From assembly GCA_002747035.1 (NCBI GenBank), contig PDRZ01000019.1:62001-126000 (forward strand): a stretch of 64,000 nt of DNA, in the 5' to 3' direction. This document shows, one piece after another, positions 55,675-64,000 of the stretch. The translations under genes and the position numbers were made by a program. Position 1 is the stretch's first letter. Each line of letters starts with the position of its first letter. This DNA comes from Rhodobacterales bacterium. Its GTDB lineage: Bacteria; Pseudomonadota; Alphaproteobacteria; Rhodobacterales; Rhodobacteraceae. Below the pieces are notes generated by a model. That model was not told the origin of the DNA and did no database searches. It saw only the letters and a program-made list of their open reading frames with translations.

Positions 55675-55777
55675 AGCGTCTCCGGTTGTTGTTGGATCAC
55701 AGCCATAGCCGGAAACGTCCACAATTCTGATATGTTGTGCGGCGTTTCCGCATCACGCTGAGGCAACGTAGCATTAA
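55672..55777 (+). repeat. Repeat family A, long copy bridging two convergent stop codons
   Basis: Begins TAAAGCGTCTCCGGTTGTTG, where TAA is the thioesterase stop, and ends GCAACGTAGCATTA, where TTA (55774-55776) is the stop of the convergent gene on the minus strand. Internal ACAATTCTGATATGTTGTGC matches the long copies at 61095 and 50695. The right arm is shortened. Confidence 0.82.
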
Positions 55778-56352
55778 AGCACGGTCACCATCGTCCCGAT
55801 CGGCACCCGCTCGTACAGGTCGATCACATGAGAGTTGAGCATCCGGATACAGCCGTTCGAAACAGAACGGCCAATGGATTGCGGCTGGGTTGTGCCATGA
55901 ATGCGGAAATAGGTGTCGCGCCCGTTCTGGAACAGGTAAAGCGCCCGCGCCCCAAGCGGATTAGCTGGACCGCCGGGCATGACGTAATCCGTGCCCCGGA
56001 ACCTGGCATAGGTTTTGGGGTCGCGCGCGATCATCTCGTCCGTCGGACGCCACGTGGGCCATTCCTTTTTCACATCAATCGTCGCCTTGCCGGTGAATTC
56101 CAGCCCCGCGCGCCCAACCCCGACGCCATAACGGATCGCCTTGCGCGGTTCGGTCACGAGGTAAAGAAAATGGCTGCGCGGCAGGATCAGAATCTGACCG
56201 GGTGGAAACTCTTTCTTGATCCGCACGAATTGCGGTTCGAACCTTGGGTCAAGCTGGAACGGCTCGGTTTTCTTGGTCTGGGCCAGGGCTGGCATCGCAA
56301 CGGTGGCGGCGCTCAGACCCGAGGTAGCAATGAACTTGCGGCGTGAAAACAT
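55774..56352 (-). CDS. L,D-transpeptidase, YkuD family, with Tat signal
   Basis: A 192-residue periplasmic enzyme that cross-links peptidoglycan or attaches proteins to it. The N-terminus MFSRRKFIATSGLSAATVAM is a twin-arginine signal. The YkuD domain covers about 50-190 (QILILPRSHFLYLV, GVGVGRAGLEFTGKATI). The catalytic site is FRIHGTTQPQSIGRSVSNGC then IRM, with His and Cys present. The stop TAA is inside the family A repeat, but the C-terminus (VPIGTMVTVL) is normal, so the repeat did not cut the protein. Confidence 0.94.
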   Translation of the reverse strand: MFSRRKFIATSGLSAATVAMPALAQTKKTEPFQLDPRFEPQFVRIKKEFPPGQILILPRSHFLYLVTEPRKAIRYGVGVGRAGLEFTGKATIDVKKEWPTWRPTDEMIARDPKTYARFRGTDYVMPGGPANPLGARALYLFQNGRDTYFRIHGTTQPQSIGRSVSNGCIRMLNSHVIDLYERVPIGTMVTVL

Positions 56353-56496
56353 CTACGAACACCCCTGTATTGAATAGGTCCATCCTGCCAAGCCAGCCGC
56401 GAAAATCAAGCACTACGCGCTCACACCCCCGTGACAGGGGCATCTGTGACCCCCCTGCCCGATCCCACAAGAGGAAAGAGGAGAAAGGCCTAAGGC

Positions 56497-56536
56497 CAAA
56501 AAGAGACAGGGGTCTTGCCATCCCCGGCAAGACCCC
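56497..56536 (-). terminator. Rho-independent terminator downstream of the half-size aquaporin gene
   Basis: On the minus strand GGGGTCTTGCC-GGGGAT-GGCAAGACCCC is a perfect 11-bp hairpin followed by TGTCTCTTTTTGG, about 50 bases past the stop at 56589. Confidence 0.8.
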
Positions 56537-56588
56537 TGCGGGTTTCGGCGTATATTGCCGAAACCTCCCCGTGAGTGGGGGTTTGAAT

Positions 56589-56885
56589 TTACGCGCTGTC
56601 CAGCACTCCGCTACGGAACAGCACACCGGTCGCAAGGCCGCCCGGAATGGGCACCAGGATAAAGAGCCAGAGCAGTCCCATCGCCTCGGGTCCCACGAAC
56701 AGAGCCGGGTTCACCGACACGCCTGTCACATTGACGCCAATCAGATGGATCACCATCAGCGCCAGACCAAAGGCAAAGCTGATCCCGGTCAAACCAATAT
56801 CCGCGCCCGCGATCACAGCGGCACCACACCCAAACAAAACCAATGTGAGTGTCCCGATAAACCTGGCTAACATCTTATTCTTCAC
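56589..56885 (-). CDS. Half-size aquaporin-like (MIP family) protein
   Basis: A 98-residue membrane protein, against about 230 for a normal aquaporin. The N-terminal part (LARFIGTLTLVLFGCGAAVI) matches helix 1 of AqpZ. The rest (IHLIGVNVTGVSVNPALFVG, then LLWLFILVPIPGGLATGVLF) matches helices 5-6 with the second NPA box (VNPA). Helices 3-4 and the first NPA box are missing. The junction lies in AFGLALMVI, where helix 2 and helix 5 are alike. GTG 56885 has GGAGG five bases upstream and a good terminator follows, so it looks expressed. It may be a deletion relic or a working single-repeat channel unit. Confidence 0.78.
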   Translation of the reverse strand: MKNKMLARFIGTLTLVLFGCGAAVIAGADIGLTGISFAFGLALMVIHLIGVNVTGVSVNPALFVGPEAMGLLWLFILVPIPGGLATGVLFRSGVLDSA

Positions 56886-57093
56886 CCGAGCCTCCGATGA
56901 GACCCGAACCGCTTTCGCGCTTCTGCGGGGTCGGGTTTGCCAGAATGCGGGCACAAAATAAGGGGGAATAAATCACGAAAATTGACGCAAACGTAAAGTT
57001 GCAGTGGCCTCTGGCTTGCCAGACCGGCCCATTCGCCGCTTTGCCCGGGCTTTGCCTGTGTCACCATTCGAAATACCTGACCTGCGGGACAAA

Positions 57094-57165
57094 GCCGCGC
57101 AACACAGTAGGGATGTGGGCGTTTCCAAGTATTAATTTGATCCAACAAGAACCGGACACGCTTTA
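57094..57165 (-). repeat. Repeat family A, fragment
   Basis: GCCGCGCAACACAGTAGGGA joined to GTTTCCAAGTATTAATTTGATCCAACAAG and ending CGGACACGCTTTA: one end of the long family A form plus the GCGCAACACAGTAGGGA segment also seen at 7660. It lies just left of a broken GntR-type gene. Confidence 0.7.
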
Positions 57166-57225
57166 GCTGGGCGAAATCGGCAGCGGTGCAAATCCGAGTG
57201 TGCTCAAACTGGACCCTGTTTCAAA

Positions 57226-57244
57226 GATATAGCCAAACGACAAC
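57226..57244 (-). repeat. Repeat family B, right-end fragment
   Basis: GATATAGCCAAACGACAAC is the reverse complement of the right end of family B (GTTGTTTGGCTATATC at 42960-42975). It directly precedes the ATG of the GntR-type fragment at 57245. Confidence 0.65.
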
Positions 57245-57394
57245 ATGATCGAGACTGCCAACCTCAGGGTTCTGCTGGAATGCCATGCGCTCAAACAGTC
57301 AATTGGAAACGGCAACGCCGATTGGGAAGGGGATGACGTGACCGCCCAGAAGCACATTCTGAAAGGACTGGTACACAGACTGGACGCCCTTTGA
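57245..57394 (+). pseudogene. Fragment of a GntR/FCD-type regulator
   Basis: A 49-residue frame, MIETANLRVLLECHALKQSI then GNADWEGDDVTAQKHILKGL, resembles the first helices of an FCD ligand-binding domain (as in CsiR/FadR-like GntR regulators). The DNA-binding domain and most of the FCD domain are absent. It has repeat A and repeat B remnants on its left. I take it as a gene relic; there is no ribosome-binding site. Confidence 0.5.
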
Positions 57395-57454
57395 GCAGAC
57401 AGGACATGTTTTGGGTGGTGCGTGGCCATGCACACGCCCCCTTTGATTTCCTCA

Positions 57455-57487
57455 AAAAGCAAAGACCCCGGCGTTTCCACCGGGGTC
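57455..57487 (-). terminator. Rho-independent terminator after pnp
   Basis: On the minus strand GACCCCGG-TGGAAACG-CCGGGGTC is followed by TTTGCTTTTT, about 25 bases past the pnp stop at 57512. Confidence 0.88.
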
Positions 57488-57511
57488 TCCTGTTTGGTCA
57501 AAGAGAGAGGC

Positions 57512-59653
57512 TTAGTCCTCTTTCTTTTCCTTCTTTTCCGCGACGATTTCTTCGCCGGTTTCCTGATCGACAACTTTCATCGACAGACGCACTTTGCCGC
57601 GATCGTCAAAGCCCAGAAGCTTCACTTTCACGTCCTGACCTTCTTTCAACACATCCGAAGGATGGTTCAGGCGGCGGTTTTCGATCTGGGACACGTGAAC
57701 CAGACCGTCGCGCTTGCCAAAGAAGTTCACAAAGGCCCCGAAATCGACGATCTTGACGACCTTACCGTCATAGACCTTGCCTTCTTCCGGCTCGGCCACG
57801 ATCGAATGGATCATGTCGTAAGCCTTCTGAATGGCTTCGCCGTTGGGCGATGCGATCTTGATGATGCCATCGTCGTTGATGTCGACCTTGGCACCCGACA
57901 CTTCGACGATTTCGCGGATCACCTTGCCGCCCGACCCGATCACTTCGCGGATCTTGTCGGTGGGCACCTGCATGGTTTCGATACGCGGGGCGTGTACGCT
58001 GAATTCCGCGGCACCGTCCAGCGCCTTGCTCATCTCACCCAGGATATGGATACGGGCGTCCTTGGCCTGAGCCAACGCTTTCTCCATGATCTCGGGCGTG
58101 ATGCCGGCAACCTTGATGTCCATCTGCAGCGAGGTGATACCCTCTTCGGTGCCCGCCACTTTGAAGTCCATGTCGCCAAGGTGATCTTCGTCACCCAGGA
58201 TGTCGGTCAGGATCGCATAGGACCCGTCTTCTTCCAGGATCAGCCCCATGGCAATCCCGGCCACGGCCGATTTCAACGGCACACCGGCGTCCATCATGGA
58301 CAGCGAGCCACCACAGACCGATGCCATCGAGGACGAGCCGTTGGATTCGGTGATTTCCGAAACCACACGCACGGTATAGGGGAAGTCGGTTGCCGCAGGC
58401 AGAACCGCCTGAAGCGCGCGCCATGCCAGTTTGCCGTGCCCGATCTCACGACGACCCGGAGGGCCCACGCGACCGGCTTCACCCACCGAATAGGGGGGGA
58501 AGTTATAGTGCAGCAGGAAGTTCGATTTGAAGTTGCCATGCAGCGCGTCGATGAATTGCTCATCATCGCCGGTACCCAGCGTGGTCACAACCAGACCCTG
58601 AGTTTCGCCACGGGTGAACAGCGCCGAACCGTGGGTCCGCGGCAACAGGCCGGTTTCCGACACGATGGGGCGTACGGTGGTGGTGTCACGCCCGTCAATC
58701 CGCTTGCCGGTTTTGACCACGTCACCGCGCAGGATACCCGCTTCCAGCTTTTTCATCGCCGAACCCAGGTTGGCATCTTCCAGCTGTTCTTCGGTCAATG
58801 CGGCCTTGATCACGTCACGCGCAGCGGCAACAGCGGCGGTGCGCTCCTGCTTGTCGGTGATCGCAAAGGCGGCGCGCATGTCTTTTTCGCCTGCGGCCTT
58901 CACAGCCTCATAGAGGTCGCTGTAATCGGCGGGCTGGAAGTCGAACGGCTCTTTCGCAGCGTCTTCGGCCAGATCAATGATCAGGTCGATAACCGGCTGG
59001 ATCTGCTCGTGCGCGAATTTCACCGCACCCAGCATCTCGGCTTCGGTCAGCTCATAGGCCTCCGATTCCACCATCATCACGGCGTCCTTGGTGCCGGCGA
59101 CAACAAGGTCCAGACGCTGATCGGGGTTGTTGCGCAGCTCGTGCATGTCGTCAACCGGCGGGTTCAGCACGTATTCGCCTTCGGTGAAACCAACCCGGCA
59201 ACCCGCGATCGGGCCCATGAACGGCACACCGGAAATGGTCAGCGCGGCGCTGGCCGCGATCATCGCCACCATGTCGGGATCGTTTTCAAGATCGTGGGAC
59301 AGCACGGTGCACATGACCAGAACTTCGTTCTTGAAACCGGGCACGAACAGCGGGCGGATCGGACGGTCGATCAGACGCGCGGTCAGGGTTTCCTTCTCGG
59401 TGGGACGGGCCTCACGCTTGAAAAACCCACCGGGCACCTTGCCAGCGGCATAGTATTTTTCCTGGTAGTGAACCGTAAGCGGAAAGAAGTCCTGCCCCGG
59501 TTTTTGCTGGCGGGCAAAGGTCACGTTGGCCATGACGCTGGTTTCCCCCAGCGTGGCGATGACCGATCCGTCCGCCTGACGGGCAACCTTGCCCGTTTCC
59601 AGAGTGAGGGTCTCATCGCCCCACTCCATCGATTTCGTTGCTACGTTGAACAT
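57512..59653 (-). CDS. pnp: Polyribonucleotide nucleotidyltransferase (PNPase)
   Basis: Phosphorolytic 3'-5' exoribonuclease of the degradosome. The 713 residues contain two RNase PH domains (about 10-230, [20 protein letters not shown], and about 320-540, [20 protein letters not shown], with [14 protein letters not shown] between). They are followed by a KH domain ([20 protein letters not shown]) and an S1 domain ([20 protein letters not shown]), and a Lys/Glu tail. ATG 59653 ([12 protein letters not shown]) is the family start. The pnp partner rpsO is not seen within the window. Confidence 0.97.
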   Translation of the reverse strand: MFNVATKSMEWGDETLTLETGKVARQADGSVIATLGETSVMANVTFARQQKPGQDFFPLTVHYQEKYYAAGKVPGGFFKREARPTEKETLTARLIDRPIRPLFVPGFKNEVLVMCTVLSHDLENDPDMVAMIAASAALTISGVPFMGPIAGCRVGFTEGEYVLNPPVDDMHELRNNPDQRLDLVVAGTKDAVMMVESEAYELTEAEMLGAVKFAHEQIQPVIDLIIDLAEDAAKEPFDFQPADYSDLYEAVKAAGEKDMRAAFAITDKQERTAAVAAARDVIKAALTEEQLEDANLGSAMKKLEAGILRGDVVKTGKRIDGRDTTTVRPIVSETGLLPRTHGSALFTRGETQGLVVTTLGTGDDEQFIDALHGNFKSNFLLHYNFPPYSVGEAGRVGPPGRREIGHGKLAWRALQAVLPAATDFPYTVRVVSEITESNGSSSMASVCGGSLSMMDAGVPLKSAVAGIAMGLILEEDGSYAILTDILGDEDHLGDMDFKVAGTEEGITSLQMDIKVAGITPEIMEKALAQAKDARIHILGEMSKALDGAAEFSVHAPRIETMQVPTDKIREVIGSGGKVIREIVEVSGAKVDINDDGIIKIASPNGEAIQKAYDMIHSIVAEPEEGKVYDGKVVKIVDFGAFVNFFGKRDGLVHVSQIENRRLNHPSDVLKEGQDVKVKLLGFDDRGKVRLSMKVVDQETGEEIVAEKKEKKED

Positions 59654-59865
59654 GTATCGTATCCTTTTGGAAGCACTCGCGGGCCCTCCCGCGTCTCCCG
59701 TTTGCATGGCGGCCCCATTGCCGCCGCCCCCATGATCCTATTGCACGCGCCCGGGGGCCAATGGCGTCACGTCTCAGATGGGTGGGGCCATACAGTAGTT
59801 TCAGGCGCTTGGAAAGTGGGGAGTTGTTCAACGTTGATTAACCACTTTGCGCCACTCTGTGGAAT

Positions 59866-60141
59866 ATGAAGGTGCTGCAACAGATCGACAGGACGAAACA
59901 AGACGCCCATCCCAATGCGGATATGTGGGCGGGACAACTGTTTTCGGCCCAGGCCGTGGCAAAAGGCGGCGTCCTGCGGCGCTCGGTTGCCTCCATGAAA
60001 CGGGAAGTTGGTCGCAAACGCCTGATGCAAGAAATCCGAAGCCGCAATTTCAGACTGTTGGAGGTGGGGGCAATTCATCATCATCTGCTCCCCCCACCCC
60101 ATCCGAAGACTCGTGTAACCCCCTCTCCCGGCGGGTCATGA
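59866..60141 (+). CDS. Small conserved-type protein of unknown function
   Basis: A 91-residue basic protein. The core WAGQLFSAQAVAKGGVLRRS followed by VASMKREVGRKRLMQEIRSR and NFRLLEVGAI resembles short Rhodobacterales proteins that are often mislabelled as phosphoribosylanthranilate isomerase; no TIM-barrel features are present, so that name is not used. The last about 20 residues (PPPHPKTRVTP) may be poorly conserved. The ribosome-binding site is weak (GTGGA). Confidence 0.65.
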   Translation: MKVLQQIDRTKQDAHPNADMWAGQLFSAQAVAKGGVLRRSVASMKREVGRKRLMQEIRSRNFRLLEVGAIHHHLLPPPHPKTRVTPSPGGS

Positions 60142-60236
60142 ATTTTAGCTAAAATTCGTGTGCGACTGCGGCCCGAAATGTGTTAACCTGTGTCCCGGTA
60201 CGGGGCATGTGAATAAAACAGGATACTGGTTCGAAC

Positions 60237-60968
60237 ATGATGACTTTGCTTGGCAAGCGCCTCACAAGCGCCCTCCTTGTGGGGCTGGTTGCGGTTTTCA
60301 CTCTCCTGTCCCTCGTGCCCGACGCGTCTGCCCAGACCGCGGCCCGAAGCGCGCCACGCATTCTCGCGATGGGGGACAGCCTCATGGCCTGGCACCGCGC
60401 AACCCTGCGCTCGATTTCCCATTCCGTTGCCCGCAACCTTGGTGAACCGGTGGAAAACCGCGCCATCTCCGGCGCGCGCCTGATCTATAAATTGCCGGTC
60501 TCCGGCGCCATGGGCCTGCGCATTTCGCGGCAATATTCCTCCGGTGACTGGGACTGGGTGGTTCTCACCGGCGGCGGCAACGATCTGTGGATGGGCTGTG
60601 GCTGTAACCGCTGTGACCGGCGGTTGAATAAAATGCTGACCCCCAATGGGCGCGGTGGCGAATTGGCCAAACTGGTCACCCGCATCCGCAAATCCGGGGC
60701 CCAGGTGATCTATGTCGGCTATTTGCGCAGCCCGGGCGTGGATTCCATGATTGAGCACTGCCGGGACGACGGCGATGAGTTTGAACGCCGCGTCGCCCGG
60801 CTTGCCGCTCAGGTGGACGGGATGCACTTCCTCTCCATCGCCGACATGGTCCCCTATGGCGACCGAAGCTTTCACAGTGTCGACATGATCCACCCCTCCT
60901 ACAAGGCAAGCCAGTTGATTGGTCAGCGCATCGCCGCGTTGATCCGGCGACTCGACCCCCAACGCTGA
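60237..60968 (+). CDS. Exported SGNH/GDSL-family hydrolase
   Basis: A 243-residue periplasmic esterase-type protein. A signal peptide (LVGLVAVFTLLSLVPDASAQ) is followed by block I ILAMGDSLMAW (nucleophile Ser), block II around NRAISGAR, block III VVLTGGGNDLWMGCGCNRCD (Asn of the oxyanion hole, with a Cys cluster) and block V DMIHPSYKASQ (catalytic Asp and His). It could act on lipids, polysaccharide acetyl groups or peptidoglycan; the substrate is unknown. Confidence 0.87.
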   Translation: MMTLLGKRLTSALLVGLVAVFTLLSLVPDASAQTAARSAPRILAMGDSLMAWHRATLRSISHSVARNLGEPVENRAISGARLIYKLPVSGAMGLRISRQYSSGDWDWVVLTGGGNDLWMGCGCNRCDRRLNKMLTPNGRGGELAKLVTRIRKSGAQVIYVGYLRSPGVDSMIEHCRDDGDEFERRVARLAAQVDGMHFLSIADMVPYGDRSFHSVDMIHPSYKASQLIGQRIAALIRRLDPQR

Positions 60969-61040
60969 TCCTTCAAACGGGAGCAATCTGTTCTTTGCCC
61001 CTCACAGCACCGTGACAGGGGGGCGAGAGTCCCACCAGCC

Positions 61041-61094
61041 TAAAGCGTTCGACCTTTAACCTGAGACAGGGAAAAGGGCGAAGGCAGGACGCTT
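61041..61094 (+). repeat. Repeat family C, internally deleted copy
   Basis: TAAAGCGTTCGACCTTTAAC...GGGCGAAGGCAGGACGCTT: the left and right ends of family C with the central palindrome missing. It runs straight into the family A copy at 61095. Confidence 0.8.
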
Positions 61095-61210
61095 TAAAGC
61101 GTTTCCGGTTGTTGCTGAATCACAGCAAGAGCTGGAAACGCCCACACTCCTGATATGTTGTGCGGCGTTTCCACATCACGCTGAGTCAACGTAATGCGGA
61201 AACGTTTTAA
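61095..61210 (+). repeat. Repeat family A, long intact copy
   Basis: Starts TAAAGCGTTTCCGGTTGTTG and ends AATGCGGAAACGTTTTAA. It includes a TTGCTG-AATCA-CAGCAA hairpin, the ACTCCTGATATGTTGTGC middle and the short palindrome (CACATCACG, CTGAGTCAA, CGTAATGCG). It is the best long-form reference for the family. Confidence 0.85.
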
Positions 61211-61330
61211 CCTTTGCAGCGTCCCGCAATCCGGCGTCCCCTTTATGCCGGGTGAGTGCCGCCCCGGTGCGCAGAAGTCACCCCTCTTGGAAACTGTCCG
61301 AATCGAAGGGTTAACAGGGAGAACGGTCAC

Positions 61331-61481
61331 CAAAACCACAGGGTGCATGTGGCCGTCGATCAGACCGGGCGCACAGGCCACGCCATGGGCGTTCACCTCG
61401 GTGCTTACCGCGCCCCGGCAATGGCTCTTCCATCCTGCCAGACGGGATCATACCGATGTTGCGAATAACCAGCTTTCTCAT
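61331..61481 (-). pseudogene. Amidohydrolase (enamidase-like), decayed 5' end
   Basis: From ATG 61481, which has a good GAGGGGG site, the frame reads MRKLVIRNIGMIPSGRMEEP, a typical amidohydrolase N-terminus. In another frame from 61396 the sequence continues NAHGVACAPGLIDGHMHP, the metal-binding GLIDGHxHP motif. The two pieces belong to one protein but are joined by a frameshift and a deletion of about 20 codons, and the rest of the roughly 400-residue enzyme is missing. A repeat C/A composite lies 120 bases beyond. The original activity is unknown. Confidence 0.68.
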
Positions 61482-61573
61482 GTGAGTCCCCCTCGCCGAA
61501 CGCTTTGCATTAGCCTGCAGACGACGTGACGGTTTGGTCATCCCCCCAAGGGGTTAGAAGGGGTTACAAGAGG

Positions 61574-62566
61574 TTACTCAGGCACACAAATCTTCTTAGC
61601 CAATGCCGCCTTGATCGTGCGGAACAAAAGAGCCGCGATGATCACGCAAAGCGCCATCAACAGCACCCCGCCAAAGGCGCGATGAATCTCGGATCCAGTC
61701 ACTTGGGCGAAACGGAAACTGGCGATGGTCACAGCAGCGAAAGGAAAGCTAAGCGCCCAGAAACTAAGGGCAAAATCAAGCCGCAGGATGCGCGGAAGCT
61801 GTACCAGAACGATGGCCGTAAACAGGTAGGCGCTGTTCAGCAGAATGCGCCCAAAAGCGTCCAGTTCACCATTGTTCAACGCCAGCCAGGCCACGAAACC
61901 AACGGCCGGTGGGGCGATCAGAATCACGAGAGTCGGCTGCAATTTCCCGGGTAAAGGATCGTGGAAAATCAGGCGGTTCATGACCAACGTCAGCAGAACA
62001 AGCCAGAAGATCAACCCCACGGACATGAAATACCAGCTCAATTCCACATAGCCCAATTGCGCCCCGGCAATCGGCGCAATCACGTTCCCCACCGCCGGGA
62101 TGAACCACGCGGGGTTCAACACCCCGTGCTGAAAGCTTCGCGTCCCGATCCAGTTGGACACCACGGCGATGGTCAACACGAATTGCAGCGCCATGCCAAC
62201 CAGCCACAGCCCCTCGGCCAAACCTGCGTTTCGGCCAAGCATCGCAGTTGCCAGCAACAGCATGGAAATCGAGATCGCCGGGAAAAAGGCAAGCCGCACC
62301 GGGTGTTTCCACTCGGCCACAACCGCTCCGGGGTATTTCACCAACTTGGCAAGATAACCCAATGAAATTCCTGCGAAAAGCACGAGGGTGACATAGAACG
62401 TCACCGTCGAAATCTGTGACCCCATCCCAAAAGCGGCCTCGCCCGCATGCAGCGCCAGAGTCAGCCCGGACATGCCCATGACGATAGCGAACAGCGGCAC
62501 GGGGTAATGGCGCAAGCCATGTTCGCGGGCGGATTGTGACGCGGTGTTTTCCGTGGCGACTGTCAT
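61574..62566 (-). CDS. SLAC1/TehA family anion channel or transporter
   Basis: A 330-residue inner-membrane protein with about ten hydrophobic helices: HYPVPLFAIVMGMSGLTLAL at the start (the conserved PxxxFxxxMGxxGL pattern), VTFYVTLVLFAGISLGYLAK, GVLNPAWFIPAVGNVIAPIA and a C-terminal LMALCVIIAALLFRTI. TehA in other bacteria was named for tellurite resistance; plant homologues are anion channels. The ion moved here is unknown. Confidence 0.9.
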   Translation of the reverse strand: MTVATENTASQSAREHGLRHYPVPLFAIVMGMSGLTLALHAGEAAFGMGSQISTVTFYVTLVLFAGISLGYLAKLVKYPGAVVAEWKHPVRLAFFPAISISMLLLATAMLGRNAGLAEGLWLVGMALQFVLTIAVVSNWIGTRSFQHGVLNPAWFIPAVGNVIAPIAGAQLGYVELSWYFMSVGLIFWLVLLTLVMNRLIFHDPLPGKLQPTLVILIAPPAVGFVAWLALNNGELDAFGRILLNSAYLFTAIVLVQLPRILRLDFALSFWALSFPFAAVTIASFRFAQVTGSEIHRAFGGVLLMALCVIIAALLFRTIKAALAKKICVPE

Positions 62567-62670
62567 CTGTCCACTCCTTTAAGACTCGCGGGAACAGTGC
62601 GACACATCTCACTTTTATGATATATGCGCAAGAGGCCGTTTGACGCGGCCCCCTGCCGGATTGATCCCAA

Positions 62671-63993
62671 TCAGAACAACACCCGCACCAGCACCAGCGT
62701 GATTGACGGGAAGGCAACAAGAACAATCACCCGCACGATATCGGACGCGACAAAATACATCACCGCGCGATAGGTTTCGACCATGGGGGTACTGCGGTCC
62801 ATCGAGTTGATAACAAACAGGTTCATCCCCACGGGCGGCGTTATCAATCCAACCTCCACAACAATCAGAACGATAATCCCAAACCAGATCGCCACCTCTT
62901 CAGCGGTCAACCCGAAGTCCAGCGCGCTGACGATCGGGAAGAAGATTGGCACGGTCAAAAGGATCATCGACAGGCTGTCCATCACGCACCCAAAGACAAG
63001 GTAAAGCGACAGGATAATGGCCAGGATGAGCCACGGAGAATAGCCCAGCGAGGTGACAAATTCGGCCAATTCCTGGGGCACACGGGTTCGGGCAAGAAAC
63101 GCGTTGTAAAGCGCGGCCCCCAACACGATGAAAAAGATCATCGCGGTGGACCGCCCTGTGGCGAGAAAGCTTTCGGACAGGGTACGGCGGGTCAGTCCAC
63201 CGTTGAAAAAGGCGATAAGCCCGGTCCCTGCGGCCCCCACGGCTGCGCCTGCGGTGGGTGAGAACCAGCCAAGGTAGATCCCGCCAACAACCAGCAGGAA
63301 CACGATCAACACCGGCCAAACGTCAAGCAAAGCGCGGAACCGTTCCTTGTAAGGCACCGGCGGGCGGGTGCCTGCGGCATCCGGGTGCAAGCGCACATAG
63401 ATACCGACTGTGATCATGTAGCCAACCGCGGCCAGCGCCCCCGGAATGAAGGCGGCGGAAAACAGCTTGGCGATATTCTGTTCGGTCAGGGTGGCATAGA
63501 TCACAAGAATCACGGAAGGCGGGATCAGAATGCCAAGCGTCCCGCCTGCGGCCAGAGTGGCCGTGGCAAAGCCACCGGAATACCCGTATTTACGAAGCTC
63601 GGGCAACGCCACCTGACCCATGGTGGCCGCCGTGGCAAGCGATGAACCACAGATCGCCCCGAACCCGGCACAGGCACCGACGGCTGCCATGGCCACCCCG
63701 CCCTTGCGGTGCCCAAGAAAGTTTTCAGCGGCACGGAAAAGCGCCGTCGACATCCCCCCAAGCGATGCGAATTGCCCCATCAACAGGAACATCGGCACCA
63801 CCGAAAAGGAATAGGAGGCAAAGGTGGTATAGGACACGGACTTGAGCTGGCTCAGGATCACGTTCCACCCACCGGACACCATGTTCATACCGAACATGCC
63901 CACAAGAAACATCGACATGCCGATCGGCACCCGCAGGAAGATCAGCAAAAGGAGAACGGGAAACGAATAGATCCCGAGTTCAAAATTGGTCAA
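62671..63993 (-). CDS. TRAP transporter large permease (DctM family)
   Basis: Large membrane subunit of a tripartite, sodium-driven, binding-protein-dependent importer. The 440 residues have about 12 helices: YSFPVLLLLIFLRVPIGMSM, GGVAMAAVGACAGFGAICGS, GILIPPSVILVIYATLTEQN, FGCVMDSLSMILLTVPIFFP and GLITPPVGMNLFVINSM. The start is TTG 63993, seven bases from the right edge, so the true start may lie outside the window. The small permease and the binding protein are expected beyond the edge; the substrate cannot be inferred here. Confidence 0.93.
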   Translation of the reverse strand: MTNFELGIYSFPVLLLLIFLRVPIGMSMFLVGMFGMNMVSGGWNVILSQLKSVSYTTFASYSFSVVPMFLLMGQFASLGGMSTALFRAAENFLGHRKGGVAMAAVGACAGFGAICGSSLATAATMGQVALPELRKYGYSGGFATATLAAGGTLGILIPPSVILVIYATLTEQNIAKLFSAAFIPGALAAVGYMITVGIYVRLHPDAAGTRPPVPYKERFRALLDVWPVLIVFLLVVGGIYLGWFSPTAGAAVGAAGTGLIAFFNGGLTRRTLSESFLATGRSTAMIFFIVLGAALYNAFLARTRVPQELAEFVTSLGYSPWLILAIILSLYLVFGCVMDSLSMILLTVPIFFPIVSALDFGLTAEEVAIWFGIIVLIVVEVGLITPPVGMNLFVINSMDRSTPMVETYRAVMYFVASDIVRVIVLVAFPSITLVLVRVLF

Positions 63994-64000
63994 TGGTCTG

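Noticed and set aside
59866-60141. Phosphoribosylanthranilate isomerase
   Set aside because: Similar short proteins carry this label in databases, but 91 residues without barrel motifs cannot be that enzyme.

Overview
The window is a chromosomal segment of a GC-rich alphaproteobacterium, most likely Rhodobacterales (Roseobacter group or a close relative). The evidence is the gene set and its order: murA followed by DUF2948, hisD, UPF0262 and a small phosphatase; a class I lysyl-tRNA synthetase; the rsfS-rlmH-gpmI-envC-ctpA-rppH run; tupABC; and many 4-base ATGA/GTGA stop-start overlaps. No phage, plasmid or CRISPR genes were seen.

Layout. 1-6000: start of an isoaspartyl methyltransferase-like gene, tRNA-Thr, then a forward block murA-DUF2948-hisD-UPF0262-phosphatase-NTF2-GNAT. 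6000-12600: reverse-strand leucine genes leuB, leuD and leuC, interrupted by a LysR relic, a nuclease-like gene with an unknown membrane protein, and a small Tat-signal protein. 13287-14675: an MscS channel. 14910-24262: a complete 4-hydroxybenzoate/protocatechuate 4,5-cleavage island (ligI, ligU, ligK, galB, a double-HTH LysR regulator, ligA, ligB, ligC, pobR, pobA). Together these would turn 4-hydroxybenzoate into protocatechuate, open the ring meta to the hydroxyls, and carry the product through pyrone dicarboxylate and oxalomesaconate to pyruvate plus oxaloacetate. 24541-31137: ribosome silencing and 23S methylation factors, glycolysis, cell-wall hydrolase control and RNA 5'-end processing. 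31351-33568: tungstate uptake (tupABC). 34806-41641: a fused 2-oxoacid dehydrogenase E1, tRNA-Glu, recJ, an ABC exporter with a minigene in front of it, and rpmB. 41894-42849: two probable copper-handling exported proteins. 43010-49094: sirtuin, lysS, TerB, ettA, nadD. 49153-56352: PBP4-type carboxypeptidase, 1-Cys peroxiredoxin, aldehyde dehydrogenase, a kinase-like protein, thioredoxin 2, thioesterase and L,D-transpeptidase. 56589-64000: a half-size aquaporin-like protein, pnp, an SGNH hydrolase, a SLAC1/TehA channel and a TRAP large permease at the right edge.

A second layer of interest is non-coding. Three families of short palindromic repeats, called A, B and C here, lie in the intergenic gaps. 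Most begin TAAAGCG or end CGCTTTA (A and C), or have TTGATATAGC-like ends (B). They supply stop codons to neighbouring genes, are nested in one case (C inside B), and lie next to most of the broken genes in the window (a LysR 5' fragment, a GntR/FCD fragment, an amidohydrolase 5' fragment and an unidentified remnant). They look like non-autonomous mobile elements that mark sites of gene loss. Family B also keeps a hairpin through paired base changes, so it may act as a structured RNA.

The most notable observations are the aromatic island with its double-HTH regulator, the single-repeat aquaporin-like gene, the repeat families and their link to gene relics, a perfect 19-bp hairpin with a G-quadruplex loop between lysS and cobB, and a 10-codon minigene with an ideal ribosome-binding site ahead of an ABC exporter.
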